A stretch of 64,000 bases of DNA from Enoplolaimus lenunculus (lineage: Eukaryota > Nematoda > Enoplea > Enoplida > Thoracostomopsidae). The notes under the pieces were generated by a model, which saw only the letters and a program-made list of their open reading frames with translations, had not been told where the DNA came from and did not search any database. The stretch spans positions 1 through 64,000 of the forward strand of contig JASANG010003984.1 in the NCBI GenBank assembly GCA_030248215.1. The letters are read 5' to 3'. A program made the translations under genes and the position numbers. Positions 1 to 10,660 of the stretch are shown piece after piece (position 1 is the stretch's first letter; each line of letters opens with the position of its first letter).

Positions 1-118
1 AGTAATTTGGTGACGACAATTTCAAATTCCGGTTCCAGTTCCGGTTCCTGCAAAGAAATGCAATACCTGTTACTGTTCCGGCAAAACTTCCAGTTCCTGG
101 TGGAACCCTGGCAATTAG
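1..118. mobile_element. hAT-like CCGGTTCC element fragment at the window edge
   Basis: TTCAAATTCCGGTTCCAG and TTCCGGTTCCTGCAAAG followed by CCTGGTGGAACCCTGGC near 103-114. This looks like the right part of a CCGGTTCC-subfamily element truncated by the window start. Confidence 0.5.
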
Positions 119-457
119 AGTTCTTTTGTCCTATGTCTGCGATGCAAATGCCCATAATGGAATGTGTGTAGCAAAATTGTAATAAACCGAAAAGAAGATT
201 TAATATCTATACCGTTATAAGCACGCATTTAGAGACACTAGACAAGATGGCAATACGTAGGATGCTTACCGGATTTGTACGCATAACACCAGAGCTAGAT
301 TGAAAAAATTAAACTTATATTTGTATAAGAAAGCGTAGAGAGCAAAAACATAAAGTGTTTTGCTAAGTTCAACATTTATCAACAGTCTATGCACAGTTTG
401 TTTATGTCTGAATTCACTTTTCAACTGCTGCAAGCCAATTTGTAACTAACTTTTTAG

Positions 458-1678
458 GGGAAGCCCAAACGAATCTTTTAGAACAGCAAATTAAAGAACG
501 TGAGAAGAAAAAGAAGCAAGACACACTAACTCTTGAACAAACGAAAGAGCAGGTGCACAGCTTTGTTACATTTCTAAGAATGTGTGGGTGCATGAATGGT
601 ATATATAATGTAGTTTAGAGTTGTGTACCAATTCTCGTCAGAAGAAAGAAAAAGGCCGGTGTGATGTTGTTTGTCTCGTATGGAACCAGATAACCATAAA
701 GATCATGCTTCACAGAAGCGTGCAGGACAGAACCAACTTTGTTATTATAGAAATAAATATTATTGGTCCAACTTGGGCTGGGTTACTTGACCGCTTCTTA
801 GGGTTGGCTGCAACGCCAATGTATAGGAAATGTCTCAAATACTAAGCGTGACTTTAAGGCCTATCGAAGGCTTAAAGCTTACTATGCTATTTTTTATCTG
901 TTTAATATATTTTGTGGCTGCTACACATTTTTTGTTACTTCAAAAAGCAAATTTGTAAACTTATTACAGATACTAAAGCTCGAAAAGCAGCTGGAGAAGC
1001 TGAAACAGGACAAACACGAACTCTTTGCTGAGTTGAAGAAAGTTCTACACAAGGACGAGCAGAAAATTCATGTATCGTCGTCGACTGCAAACAATTCTCC
1101 TGCTAGCGCTAGCGTGTTGTATTCCCCAGTGGCGGCTCCTGTGCCGGTACATAGAGTGGTATGTTGTTTTTTTTATTTTTGGACAATACGTTGTAGACAA
1201 AAGCAAAAATACAGGTAAGTAGGAAAAAATATTCAGTGTCGTGGTCGTATCAAAAAGAGTGGTAATTTATTCATACTTGAATACCGTTTTTCTGAATAAT
1301 AATGATATTTCGTTTATTTATAGACAAGCAATGTAATGTATAAGTCATTTTAGACTAAATTTGTAGCAGACGTTTAACGGAGAGCGATGTTTAGCTAGGT
1401 TTGAGGTTCTGCTTTATCACGCGCATCAATATTTTGGATCTGATAAATCAATATGTTAGAAGTAATAGGTAACATTTAGTATTCGGCGAGTTTGAAGCAT
1501 TGCTACAATGTAACTAAGCATGTATGTAACTATGACAGTACAAATTCTGCATCAATTCAGCAACAATGTTTTGGTTTTATCTAGATGTCAGATGGTCCAG
1601 AACCGGTTCCACGAAAGCGAATGCGCGAAAACAGTGGCCATACTATGCAAACCTCCCCGCATCAGGTTCCTTCCAGAG
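458..1678 (+). CDS. GPS2: GPS2-like corepressor subunit, 5'-partial, three exons
   Basis: Three exons in one frame: 458-552 (enters with 2 nt of a split codon, ends phase 0), 970-1158 (phase 0 to 0) and 1585-1678 (ends phase 1). Each is bounded by AG/GT, with T-rich acceptors at exons 1 and 3. Exon 1 ends in a Lys/Glu-rich stretch with LTLEQTKEQ. Exon 2 continues ILKLEKQLEKLKQDKHELF and AELKKVLHKDEQK, matching the N-terminal coiled coil of G-protein pathway suppressor 2 (LEETKEQILKLEEK and LKKVLHEEEK in human). Known role: GPS2 binds TBL1 and NCoR/SMRT-HDAC3 through this helix and restrains inflammatory and JNK signalling. Exon 3 is Pro/Arg-rich (EPVPRKRMRE) with no clear counterpart. The N-terminus lies upstream of the window. 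Human GPS2 is 327 residues, so the C-terminal half is also missing or unrecognised. Homology of exons 1-2 is firm; the 3' structure is not. Confidence 0.85.
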
Positions 1679-1763
1679 GTAGGCAGAACTTCATGTAACA
1701 CTATCATGCGGCGAAGCAAAGGAAACTTAACATTTTTGCGGACTTTCAATGTTTACGCAACAG

Positions 1764-1859
1764 CGTTTACCAACTACTGGGAAGAGATCAAGTGATGAAA
1801 AGAATTTTGCAAACCAAACACGCACATCAATTCCTTTGTGTGCCTGGGATTGCATCTAA
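1764..1859 (+). other. Tentative GPS2 exon 4, reading frame ambiguous
   Basis: An acceptor-like AG at 1762-1763 precedes two possible continuations. If exon 3 ends at the strong donor after 1678 (phase 1), the protein ends FTNYWEEIK at 1795. If it ends at the weaker donor after 1665 (phase 0), the frame gives RLPTTGKRSSDEKNF and runs to a stop at 1857-1859. In that second frame the sequence MFTQQRLPTTGKRSS loosely resembles the human GPS2 stretch MFGPQVLTTRHYVGS, but its first residues lie 5' of the only usable AG. I cannot choose without a transcript. Confidence 0.3.
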
Positions 1860-3199
1860 TCACGTACGATTCAGCATCGCGTCGCTAGAAAACAACAATA
1901 ACAACAACGTGTTTCCACTAATTTGCGTCTCTGATACAGGGTTTCGCTATTGTTTGGTATCGGTTATTATTATCCAATACATGTTTAATGGCCTGATAAA
2001 ATGTAGGAAGATAATTCTCTATGATTAACGATTTACTCAACGCAGAAATGATAAAGAACAAAAAGTTTCTAAAATCGGTAGGAAATTTTTGTTAACATCA
2101 TAGAATTTAACACTTTCGAAGAATTTTTTCCTGACAAGGTCTTGGTCATGATGAGCGTAGATGAGAAACCGGTTTATACCCCTGCTCTGCGGCCGTTTTA
2201 GTATCATCTTATTTCCAAAGATAGCATCACAAAAACATGATGGAACTCACAGAATCTGTTCAAATAAAACTTAACTACAATGGCAAGTTTTAAGTGCTAA
2301 ATGTGTTTTGCAAGAATTTTCACTTGTGTATTTTTCTTGTTTAATAAGTAGGGTTGTTTTTTCCAGAAAAAGTAGTTTTGCATCAAATCTCGTGGCTATG
2401 ATTCAATTCTGAAATCCATTTCCATATTCATATGCTGAAATTTGTGGTCTTTTCGGACATATAATGACCTGTCCTGGTGGACATATTCACACGTTCACTA
2501 TTAATGTGCTGCATGTAAATTAGTTACATGTCATCTAAAAACGTTATTTTATGTCATATTTAGTTGCAATTTATATTTAACAATCGCTTAATATGTTTCC
2601 ATTTTTTTCCACCCTTCCCCTTGTAAAAAATGAAACAAAAACATTTTATCCGGTAATTTTTTTCCAACCAACAGCACTGTTCATAAGTACATATATGTTG
2701 TACCTAGTAATTTTCGGTATTTGTGAACTATTTATTGTCAATCGAAGTAAAGTTTTGTTACTTGAAGTGTGTAAACTAATGCTGATTCGAATTTGGGCAG
2801 TTGGTGCTTTCGAAATTTTATTGCAAATACCTGATCCTTCAACATAATTTGTCACTGTAGCATCCAATTAAGTGCATCCAGACGAGGTTGTTGCGTGTTT
2901 TGGAATCGGCGTGAGTAAATGACGGCAAAATAATTGCACTGCTTAGTGCCTTCAGTGATTTAGATTGCACCCGTCGGACACTTTTCTGCAATAAACTGTT
3001 GTGATTTATTTCAACAAGCAATTTAAGAGTTAAATACTTTTAATTTTCACTAGTGTTAAAAGTTACTGAGACATACCAAGTACCATCAACCAAAACACCA
3101 GAACATCATTAAGGTAGATTTTACCTCTATACAAACAATTTAATCGAAACAAAAGGTGTTAATATGTGGCAATTAACTGCTAGATTGGATTGTTAAGTG
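1860..3199. other. Gene-poor AT-rich interval
   Basis: No exon with family similarity was found. Open frames here (for example 2593-2847) are AT-rich and F/I/L/Y-dominated, as chance frames are. If GPS2 has further exons they should lie here, but I could not identify one. Confidence 0.5.
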
Positions 3200-3616
3200 C
3201 TGTATTGACCCGAATAATAGGAGGGGACTGATACTTATTTGGCCTGTGCAAATGGTGCATTCCTTCTTATTCGGTTACGGACTGTTAATGTTTATTTTTA
3301 ACGCACCCTTCGTTACTGATATATATTCGATATTGCAACTATCCGTTGAATTAAACCTTTATTTGTCACGTATGCAAACTTTGAGCAGTAATGCAAGCTT
3401 ACAAGAATGTATTTTCAAAACTAAGTATGTTTAAAAGTTTCGAACTCAACTGTGTTTGATGTTGGAGTCATTTACCTATGCGCTGCAATTTAGGATAGTT
3501 AACTTTTATGGACTCTAATTAGGGTTTACGGACTTTATCCGCTTACGGACTCATAGGGATACGGACTCCTATTGATTGGGACTCAAAATGGGGGCCCTCT
3601 GTTGGAGTCACTACAG
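3200..3616 (+). mobile_element. TA-MITE family copy 1, upstream of MEAF6
   Basis: The left end resembles CTGTATTGACCCGAATAA and the right end carries CACTACAG followed by TA. The interior has 'TTACGGACTC' phrases and a 'CGTTACTGATATATAT' segment shared with the copies at 4853-5234 and 53679-54487. Terminal inverted repeats next to TA suggest a non-autonomous Tc1/mariner-type element. No transposase is present. Confidence 0.75.
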
Positions 3617-3621
3617 TAGTA

Positions 3622-3840
3622 CACTGTAAAAATGGGAAGTCAAATTGACTCTCTCGGAAATAGGCTTTTCCTGACTACACAAACTGAGTCAAATTTGACT
3701 CCGCCTGAGTAAAGTTCGACTCACTGAGCGATTCAATGAATCGAATTTGACTCTGGCGGAGTCGAATTTTGACTCAGTTTGTGTAGTCCGGAAAAGCATG
3801 TTTCCGAGAAAGTCAATTTGACTCCCCATTTTTTACAGTG
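3622..3840. mobile_element. Palindromic MITE with CACTG ends
   Basis: Nearly the whole element is an inverted repeat. It begins CACTGTAAAAATGGGA and ends CCCATTTTTTACAGTG, with GTCAAATTGACTCTC-type arms meeting near 3725. TA flanks both sides (3620-3621 and 3841-3842). Related palindromes lie at 23036-23287 and 52676-52802. It starts only 5 bp after the preceding TA-MITE. Confidence 0.8.
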
Positions 3841-4074
3841 TACTTTAATTCAACAAAATTCGTAGATTTCGCTAGCGTTGTGCTGCTAACAATCGAATTG
3901 CACGCAAACCAAAAATTTGCCAAACAACACACGCTGAGCGCTGTGTAACAAATCAATGGCTTTGTAGTTTTTTACAAGTTGCAGCTGATATTAAAAGTTT
4001 ACTTACTGACACGCCTTTTTAAAACAATTTAACTTTATTCATAAATCAATTATTCGGCAAAGACTATAGTTGAT

Positions 4075-4743
4075 ATGAGTTCAAAACAACTGCTTGACAC
4101 TCGCAACGAGCTTGCTGACTTAGTCAAACGCCGCGCTGAAATTGCCGAAACGCTTGCTGCATTAGAACGTCAAATTTACGCGTTCGAAGGATCGTATCTT
4201 GAAGACACTCAAGAGTATGGCAACGTCATCCGCGGCTGGGATCGATATCTAACGGCAACAGTAGCACCGCCTTCTAGCAGCAGCAGCACTCGCTCTGGGA
4301 ATCTGTCACAAACGAGCAAATTGACTGGATCCAGTAGTGGAGCAGGGGCTGGCACAAGTGGAGGTGGCGCAGCATCGAGTGCCAACGACAAGAAGAAATC
4401 GGTGACAAGAGTACGCGATTCAGAACGATTGTTTTCGAATTCGTCAGTGACGTCTGCAGCGGCAGTTCGTGGAATGATTGGGCCTTCGACATCTGGGGGA
4501 GGAGATAGAGGGACGGTTGGTGGGAGCGGACCGCCAGGCAGCGCGCCGCCATTACGGGACGGGACCAATTTGGTGTCGGCTGGAGGTGAGAAGGATAGCA
4601 AGGCAGTGGTGGGTCATGGAGGCTTGGGGAATAAACAGCATAAGCATTTATTGCCCACCGGGTCGAGTAGAGGCGCGTCGCCTGCGGGTGATGCGATTGC
4701 GTTGGGACCCCCAGTATCGAAGAAAAGGAAGCCGAAAAATTGA
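4075..4743 (+). CDS. MEAF6: MEAF6/Eaf6-like subunit of histone acetyltransferase complexes, single exon
   Basis: An intact 222-codon frame with no intron. Residues 6-60 form the Eaf6 core helix ([19 protein letters not shown], then [15 protein letters not shown] at 32-46 and RGWDRYL at 53-59). Residues 117-131 carry the second conserved block [15 protein letters not shown]. The C-terminus ends in the basic tail KKRKPKN. Between them is a Ser/Gly/Ala-rich linker (about 66-104), longer than in the roughly 190-residue human protein. Known role: a small scaffold subunit of NuA4/TIP60 and of BRPF-ING MOZ/MORF and HBO1 acetyltransferases, in the nucleus. The start is the first in-frame ATG before the family's N-terminal block. 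Vertebrate MEAF6 has several introns, so the single-exon form is unusual. No poly(A) tract follows the stop directly. It lies between inverted copies of a TA-MITE. Confidence 0.95.
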   Translation: MSSKQLLDTRNELADLVKRRAEIAETLAALERQIYAFEGSYLEDTQEYGNVIRGWDRYLTATVAPPSSSSSTRSGNLSQTSKLTGSSSGAGAGTSGGGAASSANDKKKSVTRVRDSERLFSNSSVTSAAAVRGMIGPSTSGGGDRGTVGGSGPPGSAPPLRDGTNLVSAGGEKDSKAVVGHGGLGNKQHKHLLPTGSSRGASPAGDAIALGPPVSKKRKPKN

Positions 4744-4852
4744 AAGTTGTCTTAGTTTATATGTATATGTTGGTGTGAAATTGTTTCGTCATGATGAGAG
4801 GTCTTTTTTAAGATTTAAGGTTTGAAGGATTTAGATTTTTATATTTTGAATA

Positions 4853-5234
4853 CTGTTGTGACTCGAATAAGACGGGTGGGTCTTTATTTTGAGTACCAGT
4901 CAATAGGAGTCTTTATGATAGAGTCCCTAAACCACTAATTAGAGCCATAAATGTCAACTATCCCTCTAGCCAACACCAAATAAAGTTTAGTTCTAAACAT
5001 TAAAGCATACTTAAGTTTTGAAAGTACATTACCTTGGATTATCGCTCAATCTTTTGATACAAGACAAATAAACGTTTAATTCAGCTAATAATTGCAGCAA
5101 CGGATGCATATCAGTAACGAAGGGTGGCGGAGGGCGGGTTAAAATTAAATAACAGTCCGTAACGGAATAACAGGGGGTACCATTTGGAGAAGCCAAATAA
5201 ATATCAGCCCCTCCTCTTATTCGGGTCAGTTCAG
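4853..5234 (-). mobile_element. TA-MITE family copy 2, inverted, downstream of MEAF6
   Basis: Starts CTGTTGTGACTCGAATAAG after TA at 4851-4852 and ends CTTATTCGGGTCAGTTCAG before TA at 5235-5236, a clear terminal inverted repeat. The interior is the reverse complement of copy 1 ('AATAGGAGTC', 'CAGTAACGAAGGG'). It contains an AATAAA at 4979-4984, 236 bp after the MEAF6 stop, that could serve as its polyadenylation signal. Confidence 0.8.
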
Positions 5235-6076
5235 TACTGAAGACAGAGGCAAAGTTAGATATCAGTGTTTGTGTTTATGTGACGCAGGTACCTTAGCGTT
5301 ATTAGGCTAAAATTGAGAGGCGGAGTTTCGGAAATTTTATGCAGTTCAAAGCCCCATTCACACGTGTGAATTTTTGTATCAAAACGTGCACCCGCGACTT
5401 CCACGTGCAAGTTCGGTCTCAAAACAACTTTTCAGTTGTCACAGCTGCGAATAATTCTCTGGAATGCTAGTTTTATATTTTTGAGCCCTAACTAGAAATT
5501 GTATATGAAAGTGTTTTCAAGTCAGAAAAAAATTCGAACAAAGTTTTCCTCACGCCTGACAGTTTCTAGCAGATGAAACTTGCAGGAGCAAGTTTTTTCG
5601 AAAATTTAGACGACAAATTGCAGCTGCAGTTTATTAAGTTGAATGTACCTAAACAATTCATTCATGTGTGTGGATGCCTTGCAAGTCGGATTATGATCCT
5701 GGATTTAAAAATGTTTAAAGGTTAAACGTATGATATATATCGCACAGTCATCTGCAAATTATTCATATATAGATTTCATGTCAAGATTTATATTATTATA
5801 TTTCTTTCTGTGTTGTTCAGTGATTGAATCGCAGTAGTGTTTCATGCATTAATTCAGGGTAATACTGCAGAGTGAAGGTATCCGTGGCTCATCGTAAGCA
5901 ATTGGTATAGTACTTTGTGTAAAAGTGATTGACGATAGTAAATTGTTCAAACCAAGTTTGGGATAATATGCGTTGTTGAAATGCTTATTTTATACTTTAT
6001 GTCACCGTCATCATTAAATATGTTTTATTGTGTTTTTTTTGTGCAGCGCATTGAAAATTTTACAATACGAAATTAG
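5235..6076. other. Intergenic, fragment of the CACGTGC-end MITE
   Basis: Around 5348-5370 there is AAAGCCCCATTCACACG, one end of the family seen complete at 26033-26227. Internal CAGCTG-rich sequence follows to about 5640, but no matching right end is visible. Nothing else was recognised. Confidence 0.45.
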
Positions 6077-6422
6077 CAGGGTGCAACCGGAGGACAGAAA
6101 TACCGGACTCGGAGGTCAACGATACTTGCCGGAGCCGTAGGTGAGGCGAAATTATTAGGTAGTAAAAATGATGGTTAATTAGTTAATTTTAGCCAACATT
6201 TGCAATATGTTGTTAGGTTGATTGGTTTTTGTGCTAATTTTCTGCGAAATTTTATTCCTGAAAATTATGACAAAAGTAAAACGAAACGCGCTAAACAGAT
6301 AAATTTTGCAAAATTATGCAAAATTTTACTACCGAAATTGCCGGAACTTCCGGCAAAAATTCTACCGGAGCCTGAGGCCGATTTTCTGCCGGAGCCGGAG
6401 GCAGACCTCCGGTTGTATGCAG
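6077..6422 (+). mobile_element. hAT-like MITE with perfect 8-bp target duplication
   Basis: Begins CAGGGTGCAACCGGAGG and ends CCTCCGGTTGTATGCAG, imperfect inverted ends. It is flanked on both sides by GAAATTAG (6069-6076 and 6423-6430). A CAGGG start and an 8-bp duplication are hallmarks of hAT transposons. The interior is rich in CCGGAGCC-type words and codes for no transposase. Confidence 0.85.
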
Positions 6423-6490
6423 GAAATTAGTATAAGCTAGTGTTCTGTCGTCCGCATACGGACATGTAACTGTAGTTTTTAAATACCAGT

Positions 6491-6612
6491 ACCGTAGTGA
6501 CCCGAATAAGGGGTAATAAGAGGGGTCCCCATTTTGAGCCCCAATCAATAGGAGTCCGTATCCCTAAGAGTCCGTAAGCGGATAGAGTCCCTTTGGGGCA
6601 TTGGGATATTTA
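6491..6612 (-). mobile_element. TA-MITE family fragment
   Basis: One end only: CCGTAGTGACCCGAATAAG, then the CCCCATTTTGAG, AATAGGAGTCCGTATCC and GTAAGCGGATAGAGTCC phrases of the family at 4853-5234. It breaks off without the second end. Confidence 0.65.
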
Positions 6613-6704
6613 ATATTGCCAACGAATTTGGGGGTTAACTCTCTCATTGAGTATACTATGAGCAACTAAAATACAATAATATGCGAGCAATACAGACACT
6701 GTGA

Positions 6705-6900
6705 GCAGTGTTTAACAAGTAACATATATACGCAGTGCAAAATCTCTACGAGACGTGAGAGCCTAGTCGGGCTCGAGCGTCAAGCTCCTGTAGCTCAGTG
6801 GTCATCGTAAACGCCTCCCACCTCTGAGACTGGGGTTCGAATCTTACATTGAAATCACGCCTCATTTGAAATTGAAAATATTCATGTGAGAAAAGGTTAA
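6705..6900 (+). mobile_element. tRNA-derived SINE-A, copy 1
   Basis: The part from 6784 to about 6855 has a pol III A-box-like TAGCTCAGTGG and a B box GGGGTTCGAATC at tRNA spacing, but the arms do not pair well enough for a functional tRNA. Sequence on both sides (GACGTGAGAGCC before, AAATATTCATGTGAGAAA after) is shared with the inverse copy at 34700-34870, which marks a dispersed SINE rather than a tRNA gene. Confidence 0.7.
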
Positions 6901-7039
6901 GGGAAAAAATTTTCAGTTTTATCTTTAAACTTTGAATTATATAGACGAAGTTTCTTCTCGCTTTTAGAGACCAATACTCACTTGTCCAAATCTTTTTGCT
7001 GCAAGGAGGGATCGTGAAATTGGCCAATGTTTTCTTTAA

Positions 7040-7240
7040 AGGCCGTCCCATTTTCCCGGGACAGAAATATACCAGGAGTACCCGTCCCATTTTCCCGGGA
7101 CAGCAATGTACCAGGAGTACATTCAAAAAATATAATTGGGACAGCGGGACAGATAAGACAGTGGGACAGATGAGACAGTGGGGCAGATGGAACAGCTGGG
7201 ACAAATGGGACAAACGGGACAGATGGGACAGTATATATCC
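7040..7240 (+). repeat. GGGACAG-rich minisatellite with a duplicated palindromic block
   Basis: Two near-identical blocks of about 38 bp carry GTCCCATTTTCCCGGGAC and end ACCAGGAGTAC. They are followed by a run of roughly 10-bp GGGACAGATG/A variants. Similar GGACAG-rich text recurs near 36240-36440. Confidence 0.65.
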
Positions 7241-7947
7241 TACGTAAATATATCTGCCTGTGCATATGTAAACAGGAACGCAAGTGTGCACTCTGGGTAT
7301 ATTTGTGTCCCGGCAAATTGGGACGGCCTTTATAGTAACATGGGCCGTGAAATTGATTATATACTAAGGGGCACATCTATGTTATTGCCTCATATATATT
7401 TATATCTATGTATATCGTGTTAAAACTATCATGTTTCTATTTCGTTTTCTAGATTCATCTTTATTTGCTTAAATGCCAGTCTAAAATGAGATAAATTCAG
7501 TGTATGTAGAGTTGAATATTTTTGTTTATTATATCGCTGTCTAGACAGAAATTAAATTTTATATACTGCTGTATGTTCTACGATTTAGACAGTATAACAT
7601 AGCAGTTAAAGGCCGGTAACCAGGAATTGCTAGTATCGAGAGAGAGTATAGCGACACGTAGAAGATGCAAGAAAATTTTTTTCTAACATAAGGCTAGATC
7701 CTGGCACACGTCGTTCAGCCCTAAGCCCTAAATGTTGGGTAAGTGTGTACCAGTTGAAGATACTATACTTGTAATATTGTGAAAAAACTGGAAGTGGGAG
7801 GTTCAGATGTTCAGAGTGGGAAGGATTAAGATGAAAGCTAAAATCAGCTAATGCCGCATACCATGTCTCTACGCTTAAAACTTCCCACGGTCGTGGTCGA
7901 CCAGTTGAACCTTTTAAATGTGCCGTTTATTTTTCAGATTGACAGCT

Positions 7948-8118
7948 GGCCCTTAGCCAGCTCACCTTGCTAAAAAGCGAAAAAAATTTTCATGAGCTCA
8001 TAAAAGCGGTTTTCGTTGACTTACAAGCAAGGTTGATCATTTTCTAGGGGGCACAAAACATTTTTCCAGACGGCAGAGCTCACTGCCTGCCTCCCCTCCC
8101 TCCCGTGGCTACGGGCCC
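7948..8118 (+). mobile_element. GGCCC-TAGCCAGCTCACC element, copy 1
   Basis: Left end GGCCCTTAGCCAGCTC, right end GTGGCTACGGGCCC, an inverted repeat. The interior TTACAAGCAAGGTTGA is diagnostic of this family, which recurs at 15428, 16031, 16523, 17443 and 17970. Confidence 0.7.
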
Positions 8119-9000
8119 GATTGGCAGCCATCGCTCTGGATACTTATAATTTGAAAATTTTTATTGTTTTAGGTCAAATTTCTTTTATGTCGATGCTTAC
8201 CTCATTCTCAAATCAGACAGCATTTGCCATCTTTAATTTGAAATCACTAAAAGTCAGACATTCTTAAAATCAATTTCTAGCTTTTAGCTATGTAATTATG
8301 GTCGATTAGGTTGGATTTTATTTCGGGTCGACTCGCTTTAAATTTGTGTCGTCTTCTAAAGATCCAAAAAGTTCACTTTGTATCCAGTAAAGTTATAGTG
8401 TGTTTTTCTTGACTGTAGAAATTTTTAAAGCGGATATATTCGCTAATCACTGCCCTTGCATACACCCCTACGTTAGGTTATTTTCAAAATGCTAATTTTG
8501 TCGCACCATTATTTTCCATGTCTGCTAATTAGGCAGAGTAATAGCAAGTCTAAGGGGGCTATGCCCGAGCTTGTTATTGAAATGCTTGAACTTAAAGCGC
8601 CCGCGTACCATCTGCCATCCTTTGTATCACTAGGAGGTAAAACATAATTTGGGCACTCAGCCAAATATTCAATATTTACAATAGGGGGGGGTGTAATTAT
8701 TGATAAAGCTCCCTAAAGACATATGTACATTCTTTTATGTCGAGACGTCTGTCTGATGACCTCGTATGTCCACTTTTACTCACTCTTGCTCTCTTAAGAC
8801 TGACCATTATCATATTTATAGTAGTGTCTGAGAATGTTTATAGTAGCCGTTGGTCACTATCTGTTCGAGTTGTATTAGTTGTAGTAGTAGCAGTAAATAG
8901 GAGTTGTGTTGAATTTTAAAATTTTGAATTGAAATTTTGAAATTTATTATCTATGGTGATGCACGAGTTGTTATTTTGACAATAGTACGTATAACATTTT

Positions 9001-9369
9001 GGCCAATGTAGGTATACATCAGGGCCTTAATAATAGTAAAAGTATATTCGTAAACCCAAGCGTAAGGATAAGCCTATACCTAGCCAATGTCTAAGCAAAA
9101 AAATAAGTCTAAAGCTTAAGCTTACTCGGCCAATGTTACTTTTAGGGCCGTAACAGTAGATTAAGTGTATTCCTAAGCCAAAGCCAAAGCGTTGCAAAAG
9201 CGTATTCGTAAGCCTAAGCCTAAACATAAGCCTAAACAAAAAAATGTAGTCTAGAATGTAAGCCTACATTTTTACAGACCCTCCTGCAACCGGGACGGCC
9301 CTAAAAGTAACATGGGCCGCTATAGGAGTCCCAGAGAAAAACAATCCGCCCCTGATCTATACATAAGCC
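9001..9369 (-). mobile_element. GGCC-MITE family 2, interrupted by a family 1 MITE
   Basis: The outer element starts GGCCAATGTAGG and ends CGCCCCTGATCTATACATAAGCC, the reverse of the usual family 2 layout. It is split at about 9128-9318 by a complete family 1 element. The outer flanks AACATTTT and AAATTTTT agree at 6 of 8 positions. The interior contains GCCTAA-type words. Confidence 0.65.
9128..9318 (+). mobile_element. GGCC-MITE family 1, nested copy
   Basis: Ends GGCCAATGTTACTTTTAGG and CCTAAAAGTAACATGGGCC form the terminal inverted repeat. The interior has CAGTAGATTAAG, GCCTAAGCC words and TCTAGAATG, as in the copies at 50.7-55.5 kb. It lies inside a family 2 element and is therefore the younger insertion. 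Confidence 0.8.
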
Positions 9370-9489
9370 AAATTTTTGTCAAATAGTTTTGTAGAGGTTT
9401 GTTACTGATACTCTGGGAGGCTATTATGTTTCGGAAATGTTATCTCTAAGTACGTAAGCCTGTAAACTTGTAAAAGCCACTAACTTCAG

Positions 9490-10545
9490 CTAATGATATG
9501 GTTTCACACAATCAGCTGCGTACAGCTTCATAGTTGAGTTTGCCAAATGGACCGTCGTTATAAGCACAGGAACAGTGGGACACATCGCTCCCGTTTCGAA
9601 ACTGGCGGGATCGTCCCAGGACTTTTGATGCTGGGAAGTGGTCCTATTATAATTATGTACAATGTGGTTTTGCATCATTTGATGTGCTCCAACTCTGAAT
9701 AATGTTTGGTTCATATAGCTATTAGCTTCGTTCAAGATGTGTTTATCTCAATTCACGTTCAAAATTTTAGCTGTGACTATGCTCTTTTGAGCATGTGAGT
9801 TAAAAATAAGCCTGGCAGAACTCAAATCGTAGCACGGAACTAACTCAGCGTGATGCGGTAGGTGCTCGGACAACCTATCTCGTGTGTCACACCGACAAAA
9901 TTGTACGTCCGCAACTGAATATGCATTTTTTACGAAACTTTTCTCAAAAAGAGAAAGACCTACACCACTGCCTGTACCCTTAATATGGGGTTAAAATTTG
10001 ACAAAATTGACTTTAATAAGGTTTCGAAATACAATTCCACTTTCTAAGTTAGCTTGTGCTCATAGAAGCACTTGTTCTTTTCGCGTTCGTGAATAATTTA
10101 CTATAGCAGCGTTATGGTTAAAATTGAAATTGTGAATGCGAATTTAAAAATAGAATTGTGCAACTGTATCGGCAGGTGATTGGAATTTTTAAACCAACCA
10201 ATTGGAAGAATGTTACGCCTGGTTTACCTAATTGTTTCGCTGTCATACGGATTTTGTGTCAATTATAGTGACCAACAAATTCAGCGCTGGTTATTAATAA
10301 ATAAAATCAGTCTCTTGGATCGTTAATTTGGCTTCGGGGTAATTGACGTTTTTCTTGTATCCCATTGGCCAGCGGGAGGCATCACGATTGTTGTTCACAC
10401 ACTTTTGCTTATCAGTGACTGGCGTACCCACACTCACCACGGGAGGTATTGCAGGGCCGTGCGGCTCCCTCAAATTTGGCTAGATGCCTGCCCAAATAGA
10501 CTCGGTCTAAAAGTAAACAATCGTTGAATTATAATTGTTGGGGGC
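9490..10545. other. Intergenic, no gene seen
   Basis: An 81-codon minus-strand frame at 9490-9735 has no recognisable motif. The rest is AT-rich text without identifiable repeats or exons. Confidence 0.4.
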
Positions 10546-10660
10546 CCTCAAAATTATTTGATTGCCCCCCCTCATCAAAATTATTTGATTGCCCCCCTCA
10601 TCAAAATTATTTGATTGCCCCCCTCATCAAAATTATTTGATTGCCCCCCTCGTCAAATAT
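10546..10660 (+). repeat. Minisatellite, unit about 26 bp
   Basis: About four and a half copies of CAAAATTATTTGATTG plus a C6-7 run and TCAT. C-run length varies between copies, as expected from slippage. Confidence 0.85.

Noticed and set aside
331-357. KRRE-type basic stretch as a further upstream GPS2 exon
   Set aside because: Donor and acceptor contexts are poor and similarity to the GPS2 N-terminus is too short to support it.
4209-4601. Long minus-strand frames opposite MEAF6
   Set aside because: Shadow frames of the GC-rich Ser/Gly linker. The plus-strand frame carries both conserved Eaf6 blocks.
6291-6548. YADD in a minus-strand frame, resembling a reverse-transcriptase motif
   Set aside because: No other RT block is present, and the frame spans a hAT-like MITE end and a TA-MITE fragment.
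6784-6855. Functional tRNA gene
   Set aside because: A and B boxes are present but stems do not pair properly, and flanking sequence is shared with another copy, so it is a SINE.
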